NCBI RefSeq assembly: GCF_019599045.1
Contig: NZ_CP080623.1
Location: 2,006,501 to 2,070,500, forward strand
Length of the DNA stretch: 64,000 bases
Reading direction: 5' to 3'
DNA from: Roseovarius sp. SCSIO 43702
Lineage (GTDB): Bacteria > Pseudomonadota > Alphaproteobacteria > Rhodobacterales > Rhodobacteraceae
The position numbers were made by a program, and so were the translations under genes. Numbering within the stretch: position 1 is the stretch's first letter; the number at the start of each line of letters is the position of its first letter. This document shows positions 7,643 through 14,694 of this stretch, in pieces. A model generated the notes under the pieces. That model did no database searches, was not told where the DNA came from, and saw only the letters and a list, made by a program, of their open reading frames with translations.

Positions 7643-8371
7643 CTACTGCGCCACGGCCCTCAGAAGCCGCTGCCGCGCGGGCGGGATCGCCGCGATCTCG
7701 ACGCCGGTAAACACGTGCATCGTGTTCATGCCGGAATCTATGACGGCATGATCGCTCACCCATCCGCCCATGGTCAGGTAGGTCTTGAGCAGGGATGGCA
7801 TCCGGCGCATCGCCTCGCGGGGATCGAAACGCCGGTCGGCGAACATCTCGGCGAAGGGCACGACCCGCGCCGACCGCACACCGGGCCGCCAGCGCGCCGG
7901 CGCAAGATGGCGCTGCGCCAGGAGCGCGAAACTCTCCGCGAAAACCTCCGGCTCGGTCCCCGCGAACGACGAGCAGCCGAAGAGCATCTCGATCCCGCGC
8001 CTATCCACCAGCCGGGTCATCGCCCCCCAGGCCACGCGCAGGATGTCCGGGTCGCGCCGCCCCGGCGCGATGCAGAAGCGCCCCATCTCGATCAGCGGGC
8101 CGGGAAATTCCACCAGGGATTCAAGATGATAGAACTGCGCCGAATAGCTCTGGCCGATCAGGCCGCCATGCGGCAGTTCGAGAAAGCGGTAGCACCCGGC
8201 AAGCGCACCGCCCGCGACCTCCTCGACCAGCATGTGCCGGCAAACCTCGTCGAGGTGATCCGCGTCGCGCTCGGCACCCAGTCCGAACACCCGCGCCCTG
8301 AGCGCCTGCGCACGGGCGAGATCGTCGGGCCCCGCCGCGACCCTCGCCCTGTATCGCCCCTTGGAAAACAT
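7643..8371 (-). CDS. glsB: OlsB/GlsB-type N-acyltransferase, probable glutamine-lipid synthase GlsB
   Basis: About 243 residues of the hemolysin/OlsB acyltransferase group (GNAT-like), which join a 3-hydroxy fatty acid to an amino acid to form a lyso-aminolipid. Recognisable segments are RARVAAGPDDLARAQALRARVFG at the N-terminus (read in two parts), IEMGRFCIAP, and LFGCSSFAGTEP. A second, different OlsB-like gene is adjacent to olsA at 56 kb. In Ruegeria pomeroyi the glutamine-lipid enzyme GlsB is encoded away from olsA-olsB, and as I recall near the plsX-fabH region, so this copy is the better GlsB candidate. The start at 8371 is preferred to 8431 because the conserved domain begins there. 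Confidence 0.72.
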   Translation of the reverse strand: MFSKGRYRARVAAGPDDLARAQALRARVFGLGAERDADHLDEVCRHMLVEEVAGGALAGCYRFLELPHGGLIGQSYSAQFYHLESLVEFPGPLIEMGRFCIAPGRRDPDILRVAWGAMTRLVDRRGIEMLFGCSSFAGTEPEVFAESFALLAQRHLAPARWRPGVRSARVVPFAEMFADRRFDPREAMRRMPSLLKTYLTMGGWVSDHAVIDSGMNTMHVFTGVEIAAIPPARQRLLRAVAQ

Positions 8372-8439
8372 GGGCCATGCCCCCGAACCGACAGCACCGC
8401 CATTCTTAGGCAAGCACCGCCGGCCAGACAAGCGCGACG

Positions 8440-8889
8440 CTAGAAGAACTCGCCGGGATTGAGCCGGCCGATATTGCCGAAGACCTGCCGGAGGAAGCCG
8501 TTGCCCTCGACCGAATTGTCGGTCACGCGCCGCGTGAGACGCACCGGGCGGCCATCGTCGAGGCCGAAGGTCTCGATGTTGCGCACCGTGTCGTTCTGGT
8601 CGAAGCTGATCGCGAGGACCGTGCGGTCGACCACCTCTGGCCGGAACGCCCCGAAATGGCGCACCCTGCTGCGAACGTAGTAGTAGTTCCCGTCTGGCAG
8701 CACGCCCGACGTGGTGGGAGGCCCGATCGTGTCATCCACGGTGGCGCGGGTATCCACGCCCACCACGATGTTCTGAAGGTCTTCCGGCGGCGGCATGTAG
8801 CCATGGTTCTGGTAGCGCGAAGTGCAGGCCGCCATGGCCAACATCGCCAGGATCGCAATCCCGGTTTTCCAACGATTGACCTGTCTCAC
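8440..8889 (-). CDS. bamE: Outer membrane protein assembly factor BamE (SmpA/OmlA)
   Basis: A 149-residue lipoprotein with a signal sequence ending LAMLAMAAC, so C22 is the likely lipidated residue. The SmpA/OmlA fold is seen in the NIVVGVDTRATVDDTIGPP segment followed by a YYVRSRV strand. BamE stabilises the beta-barrel assembly complex in the outer membrane. A GTG at 8889 is taken as start because it gives a normal lipoprotein signal and has AGGTG close upstream; the longer frame to 8964 would add 25 residues unlike a signal peptide. It diverges from the DUF177 gene and is followed at 69 bp by the GlsB-like gene. Confidence 0.83.
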   Translation of the reverse strand: MRQVNRWKTGIAILAMLAMAACTSRYQNHGYMPPPEDLQNIVVGVDTRATVDDTIGPPTTSGVLPDGNYYYVRSRVRHFGAFRPEVVDRTVLAISFDQNDTVRNIETFGLDDGRPVRLTRRVTDNSVEGNGFLRQVFGNIGRLNPGEFF

Positions 8890-8978
8890 GTCACCTGCCC
8901 CTTGATCTTGGCCGTATTCGCCTTTTATCCCGCATACATCATCGTGGTCCAGAGGATCAAACAAGAAAGCGGCACGCC

Positions 8979-9530
8979 ATGGCAGAGTCTCCCATCACCA
9001 CCGCGCGCCTCGGCGTGGCGAAACTGTCTCAGCGCGCGCCGAACGCGTTTCGCCTCGTGCCCGATGCCGAAGGGCTCGCGGCCCTTGCCGCCGGGCTCGA
9101 CCTCCTCGACTGCCGCAAGGTCGTTTTCGAGGGCACCGTGACGTCCGAGGGCCGGCGCGACTGGCGGCTTGACGGGCATCTCGGCGCGACGGTGGTGCAG
9201 GCCTGCGTCGCCACGCTCGAGCCGGTGACGACGCGAATCGAGACCGAGGTGATGCGTCGCTTCCTCGCCGATGGCGTCCCCGTCCCCGAGGCCGAGGAGG
9301 CGCCGATGCCCGAGGAAGTAGAGGCCGAGCCGCTTTCCGATACGATCGCGCTCGACGCGATCCTGACCGAGGCCCTGTCGCTCGCGCTGCCCACCTATCC
9401 CCGCGCCGACACCTCCCGGCCGGTCGACCTCTCTGCCGCGCCCGAGGGCGCGCAGCCGCTCACCGACGAGGACGTGAAGCCCTTCGCTGGGCTCGCCGCG
9501 CTGCGCGACAAGCTCGGCAAGGACGACTGA
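8979..9530 (+). CDS. DUF177 (YceD) family protein
   Basis: 183 residues. The DUF177 signature is seen in the central DCRKVVFEGTVTSEGRRDW region, in a conserved cysteine-containing strand GATVVQACVATLEPV, and in an acidic C-terminal half with EEAPMPEEVEAEPLSD. Family members sit directly upstream of rpmF in most proteobacteria and in plants are needed for 23S rRNA accumulation, so a role in large-subunit assembly is inferred. The expected rpmF gene follows after 167 bp. The ATG at 8979 is preceded by a purine-rich AAGAAAG stretch. Confidence 0.85.
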   Translation: MAESPITTARLGVAKLSQRAPNAFRLVPDAEGLAALAAGLDLLDCRKVVFEGTVTSEGRRDWRLDGHLGATVVQACVATLEPVTTRIETEVMRRFLADGVPVPEAEEAPMPEEVEAEPLSDTIALDAILTEALSLALPTYPRADTSRPVDLSAAPEGAQPLTDEDVKPFAGLAALRDKLGKDD

Positions 9531-9697
9531 ACCGGCTTCGCTGCAAAGCAGAAAAACCGCTTGCCCCGGCGACATTTCGCTCCTATTTTCGCGCTTCCAC
9601 CGCATTCCGGGGTTTTCGCGCGGCCTGCAAACGGGTATGAGCCGCCGAACCAGCACGAAACCGGGCCGGACCGGCCCACAGAGATTGAGGTTGTGAC

Positions 9698-9904
9698 ATG
9701 GCTGTCCAACAGAACAAAGTATCGAAATCGCGCCGCAACATGCGCCGTGCCCACGATTCGCTCGAAGCGGCAAACCCCAACGAGTGCTCGAACTGCGGCG
9801 AACTCAAGCGGCCGCATCACGTCTGCGCCGCGTGCGGTCACTACGGCGACCGCGAAGTCGTCACCATGTCGGACGAAATCGACCTGGAAGACGACGCAGC
9901 CTGA
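9698..9904 (+). CDS. rpmF: 50S ribosomal protein bL32
   Basis: 68 residues, the normal length. The N-terminus [18 protein letters not shown] is typical, followed by a zinc ribbon with C30, C33, C43 and C46 (CSNC and CAAC). The acidic C-terminus ends EIDLEDDAA. All four cysteines are present, so this is the zinc-binding (C+) form. It is 25 bp upstream of plsX, matching the widespread rpmF-plsX-fabH order that ties ribosome and membrane lipid synthesis. Confidence 0.97.
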   Translation: MAVQQNKVSKSRRNMRRAHDSLEAANPNECSNCGELKRPHHVCAACGHYGDREVVTMSDEIDLEDDAA

Positions 9905-9929
9905 GCCGGCGCAAAGGACCATCGCCCGC

Positions 9930-11048
9930 ATGACCGCGCATGAGGATCGATCCAGAGCGGCGGGATCCGGGCGCACCGTGATTTCCGTCGACGCCATGGG
10001 AGGCGACCGCGGACCGTCCGCCGTCGTTGCCGCCGTTGCCCTCGCCGCGAAGAAGAATCGCGAGATCGGCTTCATCGTGCACGGACGCAAATCCGAGCTC
10101 GAGCCGCTTTTCGCGCGCAAGCGTCATCTCGAAGGCCGCCTCGAGATCCGCGATGCCGCCGACGTGGTGTCGATGGAGGACAAGCCCAGCCAGGTGATGC
10201 GCCACGGCAAATCGACCTCGATGTGGTCCGCGCTCGAATCGGTGCGCGCCGGCGAGGCGATGGCCTGCGTTTCCTGCGGCAATACCGGCGCGCTCATGGC
10301 GCTTTCGGTGCTGCGCCTGCGCCGCCTTGCCGGCATCTATCGTCCCGCCATCGCCGTGCTCTGGCCCTCGCGCAACCCGCAGGGGTTCAACGTGCTTCTG
10401 GACGGCGGCGCCGATGTGCGCGCGGATGCCAAGGACCTCATGCAATACGCGCTGATGGGCGTCTCCTATGCCCGCAACGGCCTCGGGGTCGAGAAACCGC
10501 GCGTCGGGCTGCTCAATGTCGGCACCGAAGAGCACAAGGGCCGCGCCGAACTGCGCGAGGCGCATGATCTCATCGACGCGAATGCCGGAACCGCGGGGTT
10601 CGATTTCGCGGGCTTCGTCGAGGGGCGCGACCTGCCCGGCGACATCTGCGACGTGATCGTGACCGACGGCTTTACCGGCAACGTGGCACTCAAGACCGGC
10701 GAAGGCACCGCCGAACTCATTTCCGAGCTTCTGCGCGAAGCTTTCAAATATACGCCCCTTTCGCGTCTCGCCTCACTTCTGGCCTACACGTCGATGCAGC
10801 GCCTCAAGAAGCGGATCGACCCGCGCCGCGTGAACGGCGGCGTGTTCCTCGGGCTGAACGGCACCGTGGTCAAGTCGCATGGCTCGGCCGACGCCACGGG
10901 CATTTCCGCGGCCATCAAGCTCGCCTTCCAGCTCGCCGAGAGCGGCTTTACCGAGCGTCTGGCCGCCCGCGTGGCCGCCGCCTCGCTTCTGGCCGACGAG
11001 AGCGCTGACGACGATGACACCCCGGCAACCGGGAGGGAGGCATCATGA
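9930..11048 (+). CDS. plsX: Phosphate acyltransferase PlsX
   Basis: 372 residues. It converts acyl-ACP and phosphate to acyl-phosphate, the donor for PlsY in phosphatidic acid synthesis. Characteristic segments are ISVDAMGGDRGPSAVV, CVSCGNTGALMALS, LLNVGTEEHKG and IVTDGFTGNVALKT. The frame stays open upstream to 9561, but the ATG at 9930 starts just before the conserved sequence and follows a GCAAAGGACC ribosome-binding stretch. The gene overlaps fabH by four bases (ATGA), so the two are translationally coupled. Confidence 0.96.
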   Translation: MTAHEDRSRAAGSGRTVISVDAMGGDRGPSAVVAAVALAAKKNREIGFIVHGRKSELEPLFARKRHLEGRLEIRDAADVVSMEDKPSQVMRHGKSTSMWSALESVRAGEAMACVSCGNTGALMALSVLRLRRLAGIYRPAIAVLWPSRNPQGFNVLLDGGADVRADAKDLMQYALMGVSYARNGLGVEKPRVGLLNVGTEEHKGRAELREAHDLIDANAGTAGFDFAGFVEGRDLPGDICDVIVTDGFTGNVALKTGEGTAELISELLREAFKYTPLSRLASLLAYTSMQRLKKRIDPRRVNGGVFLGLNGTVVKSHGSADATGISAAIKLAFQLAESGFTERLAARVAAASLLADESADDDDTPATGREAS

Positions 11049-12019
11049 CCCGCCGCGCGGTCGCCCTGGGCGTGGGCCACTACCTGCCCGAGCGCGTGGT
11101 CGAGAACGCGTGGTTCGAGGATTTCCTCGACACCTCCGACGAATGGATCCGCACCCGCTCGGGCATCGAGCGGCGCCATTTCGCGGCCGAGGGCGAAACG
11201 ACGTCCGACCTCGCGCTCCGCGCCGCGCAGGCCGCGCTCGACGATGCCGGGCTCACCGCTGACGACATCGACTGCATCCTTGTGGCCACCTCGACGCCCG
11301 ACCTCACCTTTCCGTCGGTGGGCACGATGGTGCAAAGCCGGCTCGGCATGACGCGGGGCTTCGCCTTCGATGTTCAGGCCGTCTGCGCAGGCTTCGTCTA
11401 TGCGCTTTGCAACGCCAACGCGCTCATCGTCGCGGGCCAGGCCGAGCGCGTGCTCGTCATCGGCGCCGAGACCTTCAGCCGCATCATGGACTGGGAGGAC
11501 CGCTCGACCTGCGTTCTCTTCGGGGACGGCGCCGGCGCGCTGATCCTCGGGGCCGAGACCGGGCGCGGCACCAAGGAAGATCGCGGCATCCTCGCGACCG
11601 ATCTCAATTCCGACGGGCGCTACAGGGACATGCTCTTCGTCGATGGCGGGGTTTCGACCACCGGCACGGCGGGCAAGCTCAGGATGCAGGGCAATCAACT
11701 CTTCCGGCAGGCGGTCGAGAAGCTCACCAGCACCGCCGAAACCTCCCTCGAGAAGGCGGGTATCCTCGGAAGCGAGGTGGACTGGATCGTGCCGCACCAG
11801 GCGAATATCCGCATCATCCAGGGCACCGCGCGCAAGATGGGCGTGCCGATGAACCGCGTGATCCTCACGGTTCAGGATCACGGCAACACGTCAGCGGCCT
11901 CCATCCCCCTGGCCCTCTCGGTCGGCGTCGCCGAGGAGCGCATCAAGCGCGGCGACATCGTGCTGAGCGAGGCGATCGGCGGCGGCCTTGCCTGGGGATC
12001 GGTCGTTTTACGCTGGTAA
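11045..12019 (+). CDS. fabH: 3-oxoacyl-ACP synthase III
   Basis: 324 residues. It condenses acetyl-CoA with malonyl-ACP to start type II fatty acid synthesis. The catalytic triad is visible as C114 (VQAVCAGF), H251 (VPHQANIRI) and N281 (DHGNTSAAS). The N-terminal YLPERVVEN and the EWIRTRSGIERR segment are typical of FabH. The start overlaps plsX by four bases. Length and all active-site residues are normal, and a 99-bp gap separates it from ihfA. Confidence 0.97.
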   Translation: MTRRAVALGVGHYLPERVVENAWFEDFLDTSDEWIRTRSGIERRHFAAEGETTSDLALRAAQAALDDAGLTADDIDCILVATSTPDLTFPSVGTMVQSRLGMTRGFAFDVQAVCAGFVYALCNANALIVAGQAERVLVIGAETFSRIMDWEDRSTCVLFGDGAGALILGAETGRGTKEDRGILATDLNSDGRYRDMLFVDGGVSTTGTAGKLRMQGNQLFRQAVEKLTSTAETSLEKAGILGSEVDWIVPHQANIRIIQGTARKMGVPMNRVILTVQDHGNTSAASIPLALSVGVAEERIKRGDIVLSEAIGGGLAWGSVVLRW

Positions 12020-12118
12020 ACGGCCTGAATCCGCGCGGCAACACCGGCGTCCAAGTCATTGATATTGACTCGCAAAATTCTTCCCCCCAAAGTTGGCGGA
12101 AATCAACGGGGGGATGAA

Positions 12119-12421
12119 ATGAGTGATGGCACACTGACGCGCATGGACCTGAGCGAGGCGATTTTCCGCGAAGTGGGTCTCTCCCGCAACGATTCCGCAC
12201 AGCTCGTCGAAAGCGTTCTGGAGCACATGTCCGACGCCCTCGTCCGGGGTGAACAGGTCAAGATCTCGTCCTTCGGCACCTTCTCGGTGCGCGACAAATC
12301 GGCCCGCGTCGGCCGCAATCCCAAGACCGGCGAGGAAGTCCCGATCAAACCCCGCCGCGTCCTCACCTTCCGCCCGTCCCACCTGATGAAGGAACGGGTC
12401 GCGGCAGGCAACAAGACCTGA
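12119..12421 (+). CDS. ihfA: Integration host factor alpha subunit
   Basis: 100 residues of the HU/IHF family. IHF-alpha features are the N-terminal [17 protein letters not shown], the [13 protein letters not shown] strand region, and the DNA-intercalating arm with [17 protein letters not shown]. It binds and sharply bends DNA as a heterodimer with IHF-beta, which is not in the window. A GGGGGG tract at 12108-12113 provides the ribosome binding site five bases before the ATG at 12119. The location after fabH and before a MerR-like gene is standard for this group of bacteria. Confidence 0.95.
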   Translation: MSDGTLTRMDLSEAIFREVGLSRNDSAQLVESVLEHMSDALVRGEQVKISSFGTFSVRDKSARVGRNPKTGEEVPIKPRRVLTFRPSHLMKERVAAGNKT

Positions 12422-12434
12422 GGCGCGCGCATAG

Positions 12435-13382
12435 ATGGGCAAATCCGCCGACGCTTTCCGAACGATCAGCGAAGTTGCCGATTGGCTGGGCGTTCCCGCC
12501 CATGTGCTGCGTTTCTGGGAAAGCAAGTTCAGCCAGGTGAAGCCCGTCAAACGCGCTGGCGGACGGCGGTATTACCGACCCGAGGACATGCGCCTGCTGG
12601 GCGGTATCCGCAAGCTGCTGCACGATGACGGCATGACGATCAAGGGCGTCCAGAAGCTCCTCCGCGAGAGCGGGGTCAAGCATGTGGCGGCCATGTCCGC
12701 GCCGCTCGACGGCGAGGAGGGCGAAACCATCGACGCCGCGCCCATGCAGTCGAACGTGGAACCCGAAAGCGCGCAGGTCTACAACTTCTCGCGCGATGCG
12801 ACCGGCGAGGTGGCCACACCGGCCGCGGCGCAGGCATCGCCCGACAATCCGCCCGCCGAGCAGACCGCCGAACCGGAGGCCGCGGAAGCGGATGCACCCG
12901 CGCGCGATCCCGCGCCCGGCGCATCGCCGGCGGAAACCGCCCCGGACAGCGCCGACGACGACACCCCCGCCCCCGTTGCGGATCAACCCTCGGAACCGCC
13001 CCGGCCCGCGACCAGCCCGCCCCCGGAAAGTTTCGTGCCGCCCGAGCGTCCCGAACCTCCGGCAACAGCCGCATCGGCCGCGCCGCCGGACACCGGCGAC
13101 CCCGCCCCCGCCGACCCGGCCCCGCCGGATCCCGCTCCCGGCCCCGACGCGCCGCAGGAGTCGGCAGAACAGCGGACCGCGCGCGAGACGCCCGAGATCC
13201 CCCGCGCGCGGCGCATCGAGGTGCCCGCGGACCCCGCCGATACCATCGACGCGGCACCGGGCAGCCTGTCGAGTCTCGCGCGCCTGCCCGCCTCGCCCAC
13301 GCCCGCACAGCGCGCCGCGCTCTCCGGTATCGCCGCGCGATTGCGCGACCTCGCGGCACAGCGCACCAAAAGCAGCCGATGA
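12435..13382 (+). CDS. MerR-like DNA-binding protein with long proline/alanine-rich tail
   Basis: 315 residues. Residues 8-80 form a MerR-type winged helix-turn-helix ([20 protein letters not shown], then [20 protein letters not shown]). From about 120 to 290 the chain is almost entirely proline, alanine, acidic residues and serine, predicted disordered, with a short ordered C-terminus near [15 protein letters not shown]. No metal-binding cysteines are seen in the C-terminal part. The gene starts 13 bp after ihfA and is probably cotranscribed. Its target is unknown. The tail is far longer than the effector domain of canonical MerR proteins and may be poorly conserved. Confidence 0.85.
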   Translation: MGKSADAFRTISEVADWLGVPAHVLRFWESKFSQVKPVKRAGGRRYYRPEDMRLLGGIRKLLHDDGMTIKGVQKLLRESGVKHVAAMSAPLDGEEGETIDAAPMQSNVEPESAQVYNFSRDATGEVATPAAAQASPDNPPAEQTAEPEAAEADAPARDPAPGASPAETAPDSADDDTPAPVADQPSEPPRPATSPPPESFVPPERPEPPATAASAAPPDTGDPAPADPAPPDPAPGPDAPQESAEQRTARETPEIPRARRIEVPADPADTIDAAPGSLSSLARLPASPTPAQRAALSGIAARLRDLAAQRTKSSR

Positions 13383-13449
13383 GGGCACGGTTTTTGCCGA
13401 TCCCCCCTTGTGTCCCAACAGAAATTCGCTATGACACCGGCATCATAGT

Positions 13450-13526
13450 CGGGCTATGGCGCAGCCTGGTAGCGCGTCCGTCTGGGGGACGGAAGGTCGC
13501 AGGTTCAAGTCCTGCTAGCCCGACCA
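13450..13526 (+). tRNA. tRNA-Pro (anticodon GGG)
   Basis: A 77-base cloverleaf: acceptor CGGGCTA/TAGCCCG, D stem GCGC/GCGC, anticodon stem TCCGT/ACGGA with loop CTGGGGG (anticodon GGG), T stem GCAGG/CCTGC with loop TTCAAGT, discriminator A and encoded CCA at 13524-13526. All stems are fully paired. It lies between the MerR-like gene and the dCTP deaminase gene. Confidence 0.96.
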
Positions 13527-13575
13527 TGTTTTCCCTCCCTCGCTCTCTCGACCGGCCTTTCCGAAAGGGATGTCC

Positions 13576-14649
13576 ATGACCGGTGTTCTGGCCGACAGTC
13601 AAATCCGTGATTTGATCGCCGCGGGCCGGATCGCCGCCGCGACACCCTTCGTCGACGGCCAGGTGCAACCCGCCTCTCTCGACCTTCGGCTGGGTGACAC
13701 GGCCTACCGCGTGCGGGCCTCCTTCCTGCCCGGACAGGCCAACAGCGTTGCGGCCCGGCTCGACGATCTCAAGATGCACGAGATGCCCCTCACCGGCGGC
13801 GCCGTGCTGGAAAAGGGCTGCGTCTACGTGGTCCCGCTCATGGAACGGCTGAGCCTGCCCGTGGGCACCACCGCCGCGGCAAGCGCCAAGAGCTCGACGG
13901 GACGGCTGGACCTGATGACGCGGGTGATCACCGATCAGGGGATCGAGTTCGACCGCGTGGCCGACGGCTATGACGGGCCGCTCTTCGCCGAGATCTGTCC
14001 GCAAAGCTTCTCGGTCCTTGTGCGGCCCGGCCAGATGCTCACGCAGATCATTTTCCGACAGGGCCGCACCTTCCTCGACGATGACGAGCTGCGTGCGCTT
14101 CACGCGCAGACGCCCATCGTCTCGGACGCGCCCGTCATTTCCGAGGGGCTCGGCTTCTCGGTCGATCTGCGCGCCGGCGAGGACGATCTCGTGGGCTACC
14201 GCGCCAAAAGGCACACCGGGGTGATCGACCTCGACCGCATCGGCCACTACCCCGCCGACGACTTCTGGGAAGAGATCCGCACCACCACGGGCCGCATCAT
14301 CCTCGACCCCGGCGCGTTCTACATCCTGCGAAGCCGCGAAGCGATCTCGATCCCCCCGGACTTCGCCGCCGAAATGGCACCCTACGTGGCCATGGCGGGC
14401 GAATTCCGGGTGCATTACGCGGGGTTCTTCGATCCCGGCTTCGGCTGGGCCGAGGCGGGCGGCGAAGGCTCGCGCGGCGTGCTCGAGGTGCGCTGCCACG
14501 AAGCCCCCTTCGTACTGGACCACGGGCAGGTCGTCGGCCGCCTCGTCTACGAGCGGATGGCCGTGCGCCCCGCCCTTCTCTACGGGCGCGATCTCAAGTC
14601 CAACTACCAGGGCCAGGGCCTCAAGCTCTCGAAGCATTTCCGCAGCTGA
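13576..14649 (+). CDS. dcd: 2'-Deoxycytidine 5'-triphosphate deaminase, double-domain type
   Basis: About 357 residues, twice the length of the usual trimeric dCTP deaminase. Two dUTPase-like beta domains can be read: the first has QPASLDLRLGDTAYRV and SAKSSTGRLDLMTRVITDQG, the second has LGFSVDLRAGEDDLVGY and GFFDPGFGWAEAGGEGSRG. The enzyme makes dUTP for thymidylate synthesis. The long form is a known alphaproteobacterial architecture. An ATG at 13576 is preferred to 13570 because AAAGGGA then has proper spacing. Terminal residues SNYQGQGLKLSKHF are typical of the family. No operon partner is apparent. Confidence 0.85.
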   Translation: MTGVLADSQIRDLIAAGRIAAATPFVDGQVQPASLDLRLGDTAYRVRASFLPGQANSVAARLDDLKMHEMPLTGGAVLEKGCVYVVPLMERLSLPVGTTAAASAKSSTGRLDLMTRVITDQGIEFDRVADGYDGPLFAEICPQSFSVLVRPGQMLTQIIFRQGRTFLDDDELRALHAQTPIVSDAPVISEGLGFSVDLRAGEDDLVGYRAKRHTGVIDLDRIGHYPADDFWEEIRTTTGRIILDPGAFYILRSREAISIPPDFAAEMAPYVAMAGEFRVHYAGFFDPGFGWAEAGGEGSRGVLEVRCHEAPFVLDHGQVVGRLVYERMAVRPALLYGRDLKSNYQGQGLKLSKHFRS

Positions 14650-14694
14650 CGCCACCGCCCACCTGCGCCCGGTGAGGCGCAGGATCGCGCCGGC

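Noticed and set aside
12114..12122. A two-codon upstream frame ATG AAA TGA overlapping the ihfA start
   Set aside because: The ribosome binding tract directly abuts this ATG with no spacing but fits the ihfA ATG, so it is most likely chance.
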